Source: Heterotrichella gracilis (taxonomy: Eukaryota; Sar; Xanthophyceae; Tribonematales; Xanthonemataceae). Taken from it: DNA of 64,000 nucleotides. The stretch covers positions 183,697-247,696 of the forward strand of contig JAULBX010025830.1 of assembly GCA_032358255.1 (NCBI GenBank). The letters are read 5' to 3'. Within the stretch, counting starts at the first letter, position 1, and the number at the start of each line of letters is the position of its first letter. The notes beneath the pieces are model-generated. The model was given only the letters and a program-made list of their open reading frames with translations. It searched no databases and was not told where the DNA came from. A program made the position numbers and the translations under genes. Positions 38,498 to 49,313 of the stretch are shown here, piece after piece.

Positions 38498-41400
38498 ATG
38501 GCGAGGTCCCTCAGCCCCCGGGGCGCCGTGTGGCTCACGTTTGTGCTGTCGCTGCTGGCAGTGGCGCCGGTGCTGCTGTGGATGAAGCAAAAGGCAAGTG
38601 GCCCATTTGAAAAGCTGGCCAAGGGGGTGTCAGAGGGCCCACTGAGTGGTTGTAAAACCCTCAAAACCCTAAACCATACCTGCCCTTGGTTAATTGGCAT
38701 GGTTGCATGTATCGCCCTCCAACCCTAATCATAAACCATAAACGCTTTTTATATGAAGGCAGATGCCTCGTGTAGATGGACACAATAAGCACCATTGGAG
38801 GGGAACGGTTGTACATCCGGGGAGGCGTCAACGAGCACCACACGTGACACGACCCCCTGGGGAATGCACCAGTAGTACCTCCCCTGGTGGCTGACGGCAT
38901 GTCCTGCCCCCCTTGCAGGAGTCCCTGATGGTGAGCCAGCTTCAGCGCTACAACGCCACACTGGGGAGCATAGACATGGAAAAGGTGAGTGGGTTGGCAA
39001 GGGTTTGTAGGGTTTGTCGGGTTTGCACGGCAAGTAGTGCACCCGTCAGGCAGGCTGCATGGCCTGTCTTTTCTTTCTTCCACCTGTCAGCAAACGCATT
39101 TTAGGGTACGCCTTCATCATGATCCCAGCGGGATGCAATTGGCCGATGTCACTGATGCTGGCTCAAAACCCATGCTCCTTGGCGCACCTTGCATCCTGCC
39201 GGTAACGCATGATGGCCAACCAGATGCTTGAAGTAAGCCAATGATAGAGGACGCGCTCCTCAATCTGCGCCTTCCCGCACTGCCTAATTTCCTCTTCTTG
39301 CGCTACAGTGGGTTGACGTGTGTTCCTCCCCTTGCAGGAGCTGCTGGCCGACCTGCACACACAGCTGACCTCAAAGCACACGACACTGGTGAGTCGATGC
39401 ACCCAGATGCAGGCACACGGTTGTGGCTGTGGCTGTGATTGTGATGGTGACTGTACGTCCTGAAAATGGCTACATCTACAACTGCAGTGGTAACTGTTAC
39501 AGTAACCGCGATTGTAGTTGTCGATTCAATTGTAATTTTCGTTATAATGGTGTGATTCAAGCCTCTGTGCAGCGCAAGCAGGCGGCTGATCAGGTGCAAT
39601 TATGATCACAACCTTGATCATTATCCTCATTGTCAATGGGTATCAACTCTTTTCCTCCTGCAGCGCGAGCAGGCGGTTGATCAGCAGAGCGAGCTGGTGC
39701 GGCGCATCGCTGACCTGCGCACCCAGCTGCAGGAGGTGACCTCAGCGCTGCAGGCCAACCAGGAGCAGGTCAAGGAGATGATTGTCAAGAGGATGGGGGG
39801 GCAGGAACCAGGCAAGGCGGAGGCACAAACCTGATAGTTGGGCATTGCTGCGGCGGGTGCTGGTCATTTACCCCTTCTCGTCAGAAGTCCCACATCAAAC
39901 ATCTGCCACAAAAAATATGCAATTGGTCATCATCGCACATGGCCTGAAGCGAGTTCAATGAAAGAATTGGGTTGCTGTCCATACCCATACTATTGTTAGT
40001 CTGTGGACTTTACCTTTAGGGTTTTGTTCTTGTGGCCAAACCTGACCTAGGGTTTCTGCATCTGCCGCAGGTAACTCTGCCAGCCTCAACGACCATGTGG
40101 CTAGTGGGCTCCGCACAGTGGGGGACAAGATTGCGCAGGCGGTGAGTGTGCAGATGCGGGGTATGCAAACTTGTTAGTAAGGCATATGCATTTTAGCAAT
40201 GCAGCTAGATTAGCCCTTGCATGTGCAGATTGGGGTATGCAAATTTGTTAGTAAGGCATATGCAGCTAGATTAGCAGTCATCCCTTGCATGTGCCTTGCG
40301 CCAACCGTATCCTGGCACTGCTTATGCCATCTCTGCACCTGCGGCTTCAACGCCGCTGAGTCGCACAGTGCAAGGGTACAAGCGTGGGCCGTGATGCGCA
40401 CTTTGGGGCGCGCTGACTTCAACCATTGCTGGTGGCGCTGTGCCTGGATTTGCCGCTTGTGAAAAATTGTACATGCATTGTTGGCGTGGCTCTTGCCCAA
40501 CACCTCCAAGCCTGTACCTGTTGCATTCCGCTGCCCAAAACCTCACCACCAAACCCTTCACCACGAACCTACTCTCCTTGTCCTCCTGCACAACCCCCTA
40601 GGTTCGCGACGAGCTGCGCAGCCATCCATCCCTGATATAAAAAACCTAAAATTGGAACTCAAACCCTTACCTTCCTCCACAAGCCCCCCAGGCTTGCAAC
40701 GAGCTGCACAGCCAGCCATGCCCTGAGAAACCCTAATATTGAAACCCAAACGCTCAACTCCCTCCACAACCCCCCAGGTTCGAGACGAGCTGCGCAGCCA
40801 GCTGTCCCCCGAGAAGCAGGAGGAGTACCGGGTGTGTGATGCCGAGCGCCAGTCCCTGCAGTCCAAGGTGGATGCGCTCAAGGAGAGGCAGAGCCAGCTG
40901 AGGGAGGCGGAGGTGGGGGACGTGTTCATATATTCCTTTATGTTGTATGAAAATGGGTCCATGTCGACACCTGAAAAGCAGCCGCGCAAATGGCATTTGA
41001 GTAAATTGACCGCCTTTGACGTTGCCCTGTGTAGGTGGTTAGATACCAGCAATATTTACAATAGTACATGTACCCATTTTATATTATCTCTTTGTATGAG
41101 GGAATTTATTTCTTTGTATGAGATTTTTAATCTTTATTTGCTAAAATAACAATTTGTTAATATATATCTTTTTCACCTAACAGGACCTGCTGTGGAACGC
41201 CACCCACGCCATCTTTGAGCGCTCCAAGCTGCTGTCCAAGGGCAAGGAGACCGCCATGTACCGGGCATACACCCCCGCAATCTGGCCCCACGGCAGGCAG
41301 GACCCCCACCTGGAGGTGGATCCCACCCTACCCAGCGACACAGGCAGTTTGACCAAGTTCAAGCTGTATGAGCAGTTCAAAAACAACGTGCTGCACCTGC

Positions 41401-42319
41401 CCGCGGGGTTTGACCTGGCGACGTGGTTCGAGAAATCTTCCCTGGAGGAGCATTTGGTGGGGATGCCGCTGGCCAAGCGTAATTACTCGGTTGCCATCCT
41501 GCTGATCGTGCCTGATCTGGAGGCGGAGGTGGCCCGGCAGAGCATCGCGGACAAGCGTGCGTACGCTGCGCGGCACGGCTACGAGGTAGGGTTTGTGGAA
41601 ACCCTAAACCCTAACGGAGGGCTTCCCTCTTGCAGTGGTGATTGTGAAAGTATAATTTGGGGGGTTTTCCTAGTGCACAGGGTGAATGTGGTGTTCCTAG
41701 ATGGTTTCCCTTGTGCCCTGTAATTACGGAAATCTGAATGGAGACCTTCCCTTGCGCAAGTGATTGCAGGGACCAAATTGTTAGTTTCCCCATTGCGCAG
41801 GTGATTGTGGAGACCCCAATGGAGGGTTTCTCCCGCGCCCAGCCCTGGCAGAAGGTCCTGTTCCTGCTCCGCCACCTGCCCAAGTACGAGTACGTGTGGC
41901 TGCTGGAGTACGATTCCATCATCATGGCACCTGATCAGCCCCTGGAAAAAGTGATCGATCCCCGCTACGAGGTGATGATCGCATCCGATTGCAATGGGAT
42001 CACCGTGGGCAGCATGATCTGGCGCAGGTCCAAATGGGCCCTGCATTTGCTGGTGGAAATCTGGCGGAGGCCCCAGGGGGAGAAGATCAACGAGTGGTAC
42101 GACCAGGCGTCGCTCATGGAGTGGATGAAGAACCATTATGTAAGGAATCGGATCAAGGTGCTGACTCAGAAGGCGATCAATGCGTACGATCCGAGCATCG
42201 AGTGTGGGTACCACTGGCAGCCGGGCGACTTTGTGCTGCACGTGCTGAATGCGCAGCAGGACCTGGCCCGGTGGAGGAAGTACTGGGACTCGGAGTGGCA
42301 CAAACCCTTTGAAGGGTAA
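38498..42319 (+). CDS. GT34-like (GMA12/MNN10) glycosyltransferase with coiled-coil stem
   Basis: Type II Golgi-type membrane protein, 495 aa. Exons: 38498-38593, 38919-38984, 39338-39388, 39664-39811, 40071-40141, 40778-40912, 41184-41585, 41801-42319. Residues 12-28 form a single anchor (VWLTFVLSLLAVAPVLLW). Residues 33-189 form a Gln/Glu/Leu-rich coiled stem. The catalytic part resembles GT34 galactosyl/mannosyl/xylosyltransferases: NYSVAILLIVPD, HLPKYEYVWLLEYDSIIM, NGITVGSMIWRRSKWALHLL and a near-terminal WQPGDFVLHVLNAQQDL. The usual DxD site reads E-Y-D (Glu359, Asp361). Introns 1 and 4 need GC donors (38594, 39812); without the second, exon 4 would run to a stop at 39835. The acceptor sugar is unknown. 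Confidence 0.85.
39573..39593 (+). repeat. 21-nt upstream copy of GT34 exon 4 start
   Basis: CAG, then CGCAAGCAGGCGGCTGATCAG, then GTGCAA; it matches the start of exon 4 at 39664. It has both splice borders and 21 nt (7 codons), so it could act as a phase-neutral micro-exon. Confidence 0.7.
40598..40725 (+). repeat. two decayed copies of GT34 exon 6 start
   Basis: CCCCTAG-GTTCGCGACGAGCTGCGCAGCC (about 40596-40624) and CCCCAG-GCTTGCAACGAGCTGCACAGCCAGCC (about 40687-40717) precede the true exon start CCCCAG-GTTCGAGACGAGCTGC at 40778. Each unit is about 90 bp and ends in CCCTAA-like sequence and CTCCACAA. Confidence 0.9.
41600..41800 (+). repeat. tandem degenerate units in the last GT34 intron
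   Basis: The motif (TTCCC..TTGCGCAG)-GTGATTGTGGA occurs in degraded forms at about 41626-41650, 41748-41768 and at the functional acceptor (41786-41811). GGAGACC and CAATGGAG echoes of the exon start also recur. Confidence 0.65.
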
Positions 42320-43705
42320 TCGGTAGCCATGGTGTGCAAGGTGCTTCTGTATGTTCCTTTGCAGGTCACCCATGCATTACAGCATCGTATGCATCAAGGT
42401 GGTGGGGATATTTCAGGTGTTCATTGCAGCTGTGACCTTACGCAGGAAAAATGGGGCACCGCATTTGCACTGCAGCATAGAACAACACCATTCTCTGGAC
42501 CGCATGTGTGCCCTCTTGGCCTCTATTTCCTTCAATCCTTGGACATCTTTCGTGAAGCACTTTATAGCTAGGCCCAACTCCCCCCCCTCTTTCATCCAGC
42601 AGTTGTTTTCATTTCATCCTATTCATCCTATTTATGATGGGAATGGTCTTATATAGTTCAAGCGCAGTAGTACCTTGCAATCAAGGGCACCAGTTTCTAA
42701 GAAATATTAAGGTGAATTCTTGGGTTTGTTGAAATTTTAAGGTGCAGAGTGGTGAGGCCTACGGCACACTGCACCCGTCAGTATGGGGCGTGGCATGTGG
42801 CGATGGTTATCACCCCCCCACACAAAATTAGGAGTCGTTAGGACTGGTTATATATTTTTTTTCTGCCTCCTGAAAAGCACCCAGTGGAAAAAATCATGGT
42901 GTAAAACAGGATGAAGAAGGACATACCGCCGGTCAAACAGCAGCGACAAGAATAGTAATAGAAAGACATATGATCGAATAGATGCCCTGCATGCCGGCAA
43001 TGGCTCAGGCGCAGCCGTTCTGGCTGGTTGTGGTGCCCTGATGCAAGCCAGTGGCCATGCCAGACGATGTTAGAGAAGCATTTCAGAGCTGCTATAATGG
43101 CATTGCAAGAAACTTGTTTAGCTTTTTTGATAGTAAAGGTGGGGCCAATGTGGCTCAATTAAATCACAGTTTATTTAGTAAGCGGGGTGACTTTTTCAAG
43201 CACCCCCAACAGTCTTGTGAGCCCGGGTTGGCTCCCTGAATGTGACTGTCAAATAAATCGTGTAAATCTTGTAGTGGCGCCCCAACTCCGCCTCCGAGGT
43301 GTGCGTCCCAATTTTTTTGTCTGCCACCCAGGGCAACAAGGGGGGTTGTGAAAGGAGAAGCGGGAGCAGGCACGCGAGTCCCTGCAACAGGCGCCCGAGT
43401 ATGTTCCCGCATATATGCATGCATTACAAGCTACGAAGCAGCACCAAATCAACACCCCTACCACCTGTGCCACCGTTGCAGTATATCGAATACGACTGGG
43501 CTGCTATGGTGCGCCCGTACCTGATTCACTAGAGGGCTCTAGACGTCTCTGATCACCGAACCTAGTTCGAAATCCCTGGGCCAGCAGGGCTACTTTACCC
43601 CGTGGCCCCTCAAACACAGCCTCCCCTTGACCACGCCCACCCGTCCAAACCCTACAACCCTTCCCACTCCCCCCACGCCCCACCCCCGCCCCCACCCCAC
43701 CCCGC
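42320..43705. other. intergenic, about 1.4 kb
   Basis: AT-richer spacer between two genes on the same strand. It has a TATATGCATGCATTAC motif at about 43410-43425, about 280 bp upstream of the next start codon. The frame at 43051-43239 is short and unsupported. Confidence 0.5.
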
Positions 43706-46056
43706 ATGAAGGCCAGCCATGACGGGGACCACCGACGTCCCCAGCTGCCCTACGTGGTCCGCGACGCCAGGGACCCCCTTGACCGCCCCAGCAGCAGGCT
43801 ACGTGGCTGCAGCATCCTGCTGCTGGTCGGACTGGTGCTCACGTGCGTGGCCGTGGTCACAGTCATGGCAAAACAGCTGCAGCTGCAGGTATGCACCGTG
43901 CACCCTTTAGGGTTTCACACTTGCCAACACCAGGTGGAGTGCTGTAGTGTACAGGGTTTATGACAAACTCTGGGAAACCAAACCCATTACAGTTGCTTGA
44001 TTGTAATCATCGGTTGGTGTCAACCCACCAGGAGTGGCTACACCCCATGCGCATGTCCTTCACCCTGCCAACCCACAAAACCCTGTTCACTTAATACCGA
44101 TCTAGCCACCTTGCTCCAGGCCGCCAAGACCGGCGCCACCGTGGTCCACGCCCAGGAGGCGCTGCAGCAGTTCAGCGTGGTGAGGCACGCGGGGGTGGTG
44201 CGCCAGATGCGGGGGGTGGAGCAACAAAGCAACCGGCTGGCTGCGGCCAACACCGCGCTGCAGGTCCAGTTCACAGACAATGTGACCAGCCTGCAAGCCC
44301 AGGTACTCCACCGTTTCCCCCCTGGCTTATTCCACCCTCCCTGGCTGTCACACACCCTAGCCCAAACCCTGCCCAAACCCTACTCTCCACCAGCCACCAT
44401 GTTTCAGATTCTACCCAAATCCATAGCTATCCCCACAGCCCTACTCACAGCCCAGACACGCAACAAACCCTATCCAAGCCTGCCAAAACCCTACCCGCCT
44501 GCCTGCTTCCGCCAAAGGCTACGCACTCCTAACCCCATCCCAAAACTCTAACAAACCTTATCATCCCCCACCTACCTGCTGCCCCAGGTCCACCAGCTGC
44601 TCCAGACCCAGCAGGAGATGGCAGGGGAGCTTAAAGCCCTGCAGCAGCATGTGGGGGTGAAGCCAGGGGCGAAGGGGGCCAGTAAATCGAGTGCGCTGCC
44701 CGTGGTGGCCGCCAAGGCAAAGCCACAGCCTGCGGCAACAGCCAAAACCCTAAACCCTAAAGGGAGCGCGCAGCCTGTGACGGCAGCCCGAACCCTAAAC
44801 CCCAAGGTGACCCCACAGCCTGTGACGCCAGCCCAAACCCTAAACCCTGCACAGTCCCAAGGGCAGCGGCGCGGTGCGCTGTCCGACGGAACCCTATGCA
44901 GGGGTAAGGACAGTGTGCTGGTGGTAGCGCACCATGACGAGGACACCAAGTGGCTGTGGGGGGTGCACGAGCGCGTGTGCATTGTGCTGCTGTCGTCGCA
45001 GGCCGGGGGCGACCCGCCTGGGATGGCGGCGCGCGTGGATGGCGCCGGCGGCGCGGTGGGCAAGTACCTGTGGTACATCACCCAGGTGGGGCCTGTGTTC
45101 TGCTGGTGGAATTGATAATGGAATATGAAACGGGGGAGAAATATGTTACCTATCATATCTGTTTGCTCCAATTGGAATGGCACATAAAAAATCACAATTG
45201 AATGAATCATCGTTGTTTTTCCTTATGTTTTTTACCTGCATTTTTTTCATTTTTTTGAATAAAATTTAGTAAATAATACCTTCACATCTCGCAGGCGTTC
45301 GGCGACCTGCCGCGGGCAATTGCCTTTGTGAGCGCCCAGCACCAGGTGCCCCTGCTGACACCATTCAGTGGCCAGCTCATAGCGCAGCGCCTGCGCTGGG
45401 ACGCCGCGCCCTTCGCCAACCTCAACTGCAATTTTGGCCAGGCGGGGGCGCGCATCTCGCTGCTCCCCGCTGCGTCTGACTATGCCGAGGAGGGCGCCAT
45501 GCGCGCGCACTCGGAGCAGCTGAAAACCCTGTGGGAGGGCTTCTTCGGCGACGCGCTTGGGGCGGTGCAGGCAAGCGATATTTAGAGAGAGAACTCCATT
45601 CCTGTGTCAAACAATTAGAAGGATGTTCCAGTTCATTCTGCTGTGGCTCTGCAACCTGGGGTGAGGTTTACCGGAGAGGCAGAACATTCACGGTGACACC
45701 CTTGATAATAAATATCCCATGCCAAGATGCTTTATCTACCCTTGGTGCAGGACCGGCTGACCACCATCGCTGGGTCTCAGCTGCTGGTGGCGCGGGAGGC
45801 GGTGCTGAAGCACGACGTGGCGCTGTTCCGCCTGTGGCTGGAGAGGGCGCAGGCAAAAGAGGGCGACACAGAGGCGGACCAGGGCGATGGCAGCCTCCAG
45901 TGGCTGTTTGAGCGCGCCTGGCATGTTGTGTTTGGGGGGGCGTGGGAGTACACGGGTGCGGGGGGGTGGTGGGATGCTGAGGCGTGCAGCCAGCAGCTGT
46001 ATGGGATGTCGCAGGCTGAGGTGCAGCAGCAAGCGCTCAACTCACTACAACATTAA
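43706..46056 (+). CDS. DUF3431-like type II membrane protein
   Basis: Five exons (43706-43888, 44120-44302, 44588-45085, 45295-45570, 45751-46056) give 481 aa. A basic N-terminus (residues 1-33) precedes one membrane anchor (CSILLLVGLVLTCVAVVTVM). A Gln-rich coiled stem follows (FTDNVTSLQAQVHQLLQTQQ). Next is a repeat region with TLNPK three times, encoded by CCCTAAA-type DNA (44745-44853). The luminal domain starts DSVLVVAHHDEDTKWL and includes GGAVGKYLWYITQAFGDLPR, resembling DUF3431, a family of unknown function often near glycosyltransferases. The intron 4 donor is GC (45571). It lies next to the GT34 gene on the same strand with a similar anchor-stem-domain plan. No catalytic claim can be made. 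Confidence 0.75.
44745..44853 (+). repeat. exonised telomere-like repeat
   Basis: AAAACCCTAAACCCTAAAGGG, CGAACCCTAAACCCCAAG and CAAACCCTAAACCCTGC lie inside a coding exon at about 45-nt spacing. They encode TLNPK, TLNPK and TLNPA, each preceded by a QPVT/QPA-type segment. The array is in frame and free of stops. Confidence 0.85.
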
Positions 46057-46809
46057 TGACCCAGTATGGTTCCGTGTTCGCACACTTAAGCCTTGTTCCT
46101 ATCATTTCATTATGGAGCACCAATGAGCTGCCAATGCATGTATGGGAAACAATTCTGTTGACCTATTGGCAATGCCTGACAGTCATGCTTTACGAGTATG
46201 CCAGACAATATACTCTTGGTGCCAGGCGCATGGGATATAAACGCCGCATAATATATTGCATTTCATGCAATACAGCCAGTGACTGCCGCTGTACAGATGC
46301 TGTCACATTGTAAGTGTAACAGTTAGTAATAGTTGTGGCAATGCTATCTGCGATCATTGCTATCTATATAAATTTCTAGCCTAGCCGGCTGGGCCGCGTA
46401 CAGTAATCAAGTAACATGGGTTAGCTTCAGGAATATGGACCTGAAGAGCATGGTGTGCGTGCGTTTCTTCTCGGTTAAAGAAGAAGATAACTTATAAATT
46501 GGCAATTTATTTGCAACAGCCGCAGGGTGCGGAGTCTGGAAACGAATTGCCAACTTCTTTGATTGGTGTACCCATGCCTGCACGGTACATGTGACCTAGG
46601 CTTGACACACTCAACCAATGAATCAGCTGCTACATTAGCTGCTGCAGCATCAGCTTTCTATGATCATTACGAAAACCCAGACGCAACTTGCATAACACTG
46701 TAAATAACAGGAAGGAACTAGAGCAAAAGTCTTGTGATGCACTATAACCTTTAGGTTATTCCAACTTGCGTCTGGGATGCCATGCTCCTTCAGCTTCGGC
46801 TAATCCACA
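46057..46809. other. intergenic, convergent; 3' signals and an inverted repeat
   Basis: Two TGTAA polyadenylation-type signals lie at 46309-46313 and 46315-46319, about 255 bp after the DUF3431-like stop. The inverted repeat CCCAGACGCAACTTGCATAAC (46676-46696) / GTTATTCCAACTTGCGTCTGGG (46755-46776) lies just before the 3' end of the minus-strand methyltransferase gene. Confidence 0.6.
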
Positions 46810-48128
46810 TCACCGCACCAGGTCGGGGAAAAACGCATTCCCATAGTAGTGGCTGGTGTACCCCTGCCTGCACCGCTTGGGCAGGTGCAGCGGCAGTGGC
46901 GCCTGGGGCTTCTGCACCACCCACTTCTTGCCACCCACCAGCCTGAAGCTCAGCTCGCACTGCTTCACAAACACCCGCACCGCCTTCTTCACGCCGGGCC
47001 AGGCGCGCGTGTAGTCGTCCCCCACCAGCAGGCCCCCCGGCCTGACAAAGGGCCACCAAATGAAGATGTCTTCGATGGCAGACCCGTATTCGTGCGCTGC
47101 GTCGATGTGTACCAGGTCTGCTGTGACGTTCATGTGCCTGAAGGATGCAGGGGCGGCCTTAGGGTTTTGAGGTAAGGGTTTATGAGGGTCCCCTGGATGA
47201 CCTTGGAGGCACCCTTTAGGTTTAGGGTTAAGGGCTACCTGAGGACCACAGAGGCTCCGCATGCAGGCGGTAGAGCTTAGAGGTTCTTGGGGGTGTAGGT
47301 TTTAGAGATACCAAAGGTGCCTTGTAGGATATGACTCTATGCATATATCGTATACATTAGAGTTTAGGGTTTAGAGTTACCTGAGGACCACCGAGGCGCC
47401 CTTGGAGGGCTGCGGCAGGGGGACCACCACCCGCTGCAACCCCTCGTGGACCACATTTGAGAGGAAGGTGTAGTACACAGTGGGGAAGCCATGGCTCAGG
47501 CGCATGTCCCTTTCCTCGTCCTCCCCATCCACTGCGGGTTTGCGCCAAAACTCGGGTGCCCCCAGCCACGTGTCCACTGCGATCAGCACTCCTTGCTGCT
47601 TCTCTTTTAGCCACCTGCCCACCAAGGAAGTGCCCACCACAGAAGTGCAGTCACTTAGTAAGCATCCTCCATCGGTTAACCACCAAATTGTACCAGTGGT
47701 CCGGCAACGCTGTGGCGCAAGCCCAACAGATATTCTGTCAATATTGCTTACCTGCCCATCTGCACCGCTGACAGCCCCTTCCACACGCCCACCTCGATCA
47801 CCGTCACCGCCTCCACCGCCTCCAGCAGTGCATGGTACACCTGCTGCGTCACCGACCACCCTTGCAGGTCTGCCTTGCGGAACTGCGGGGTACCTGGCAG
47901 GGTCTCGTAGATTTGCTTGGAATGAAAGAGTGCTTCAAGGGAGAAGCTGCAGTCTGAGGAACCATAGCCCAGGTCACACCTGCACCGGGAGGTTTCACCC
48001 ACGCAGCGGCCATCTGAGGTACACTCTGGCACGCAGGTTGCACCACCATGGCCGAGCAGGGCAGGTACCAACGAGACCACTGACAAGACTGCTTGCGCCT
48101 TGAGCGCACTGGCGGGGAACATGGTCAC
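46810..48128 (-). CDS. EGF-like/methyltransferase secretory protein
   Basis: Three minus-strand exons (48128-47752, 47614-47381, 47137-46810) give 312 aa. Residues 8-30 are hydrophobic (signal peptide or anchor). A compact Cys-rich module follows, CVPECTSDGRCVGETSRCRC, spaced as in EGF/tenascin-type repeats. The rest is a class I SAM-dependent methyltransferase of the Methyltransf_24 type: VIEVGVWKGLSAVQMGRW is motif I, HIDAAHEYGSAIEDI motif II, and RPGGLLVGDDY the post-motif strand. This set suggests a luminal or extracellular enzyme, possibly modifying glycans, but the substrate is inferred only weakly. Met at 48122 is an alternative start. The intron at 47138-47380 holds a copy of the exon 2 end (47227-47258). 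Confidence 0.85.
47227..47258 (-). repeat. copy of methyltransferase exon 2 end
   Basis: GGCTACCTGAGGACCACAGAGGCTCC resembles AGTTACCTGAGGACCACCGAGGCGCC at 47375-47400, that is, exon 2 end plus donor. TTTAGGG tracts flank it. Confidence 0.8.
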
Positions 48129-49313
48129 ATTGGGGTATGTGTTCTAGTCAGCGGCAGTTCACCACAAGGGACATCTTCCAGCTCCACCCAAAGGGCTGTG
48201 CCACCTCATGTGACCTGCCCTAACCCAAAAGTCTGCGCTATTTCTTGGGACCTGGCCACACCCCCACTTCACCCGAAAAGCAACTGTACTTGCATGGCTT
48301 TATTGTATTAGCGCGTGTCAAGCTGCAACCTAAAGAAGGCTGACTCAACCTGCTGCTTTGGCGTAGAAAGACTGTGCCTGTGTGGCGCATGTACCTGTAT
48401 CAGCCCACATGCATGCATGCATACATGTGCATGCATTTTGATTTGATTTGACACAGTCCGGCTCAAGCAAGCTTATCTGGACAACAGTAGGCCATCGCAG
48501 CATAACTTGCCATAATTTACTCTGCATAGTTCGCTTGCCTTGACGATATTGCAAAGGCAGTCGTGTGCCTCGCCTGCACCACCCTTTTGTACCACCCCTT
48601 GCTACCACCCCAAAAGTAGTAGACAATTTGCATGTCATACAACGACGTGACGTGGACCCCTCTAGTCCTGAACCGCACCTTTGTGCCAAAACTCCACACC
48701 AAAACAGGCATCCAACGCATCCAACGCTGCCGTGAAATAGCCACATTGCCTCGCTAAGCTGTACTGGGCGCTCCCGTCCGCATACCCATGGCACATCCTC
48801 CGCATACCTCCGTATGGCATGCCTCAACCTTGATCAACATGTGTGTACTGGGAAAAGTGGCTAGTAGCTAGCCATGCCTGCACGTGACCTCCCTATCCAG
48901 GTGAGAGCTGCATAGCCCTAGGGTTTCGTGCTGGGGGAGAATGCAAGCATAGAATCCTTCCTGGGTGCATAGAATTCTTCCAGGGTGCACTATGGACGGG
49001 CATGCCAACAGGGCCCCGTCAAGTTTACCAGCGCGGTCTTGGGGATGGGTATTATTAGTAACGTAGAGCACGTTATTGGGGTTTAGCCACTGTTTACCTG
49101 GCATCCACCAGCAAGGTGGGGGCCCACTGGTAGCAAGCAGGCACACTTCAAGTTGCCCCCCCCACTGTTTTGCGTTTGCTGCTGAACCCACTATGCGGCG
49201 AGGTAGGCGTCTATATGTTGCATTGCACTTCATGTAGACACCTTTGTCAATACCTGGTGTCTACCCTGCCCCACCACCCAGTAATACTCGCCTGCTCAAC
49301 ACACGGATGCACC
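48129..49313. promoter_or_regulatory. divergent region, methyltransferase / CLC
   Basis: About 1.2 kb between outward genes. CATGCATGCATGCATACATGTGCATGCA lies at about 48409-48436, roughly 290 bp upstream of the methyltransferase start. No exon was recognised. Confidence 0.45.

Noticed and set aside
43051-43239. 62-codon frame reading PDDVREAFQSCYNGIARNLF
   Set aside because: Short, isolated in AT-rich spacer, no similarity I can name and no flanking exons.
44745-44853. Possible true telomere or chromosome end
   Set aside because: Only two or three CCCTAAA units per block, in coding frame, with genes on both sides.
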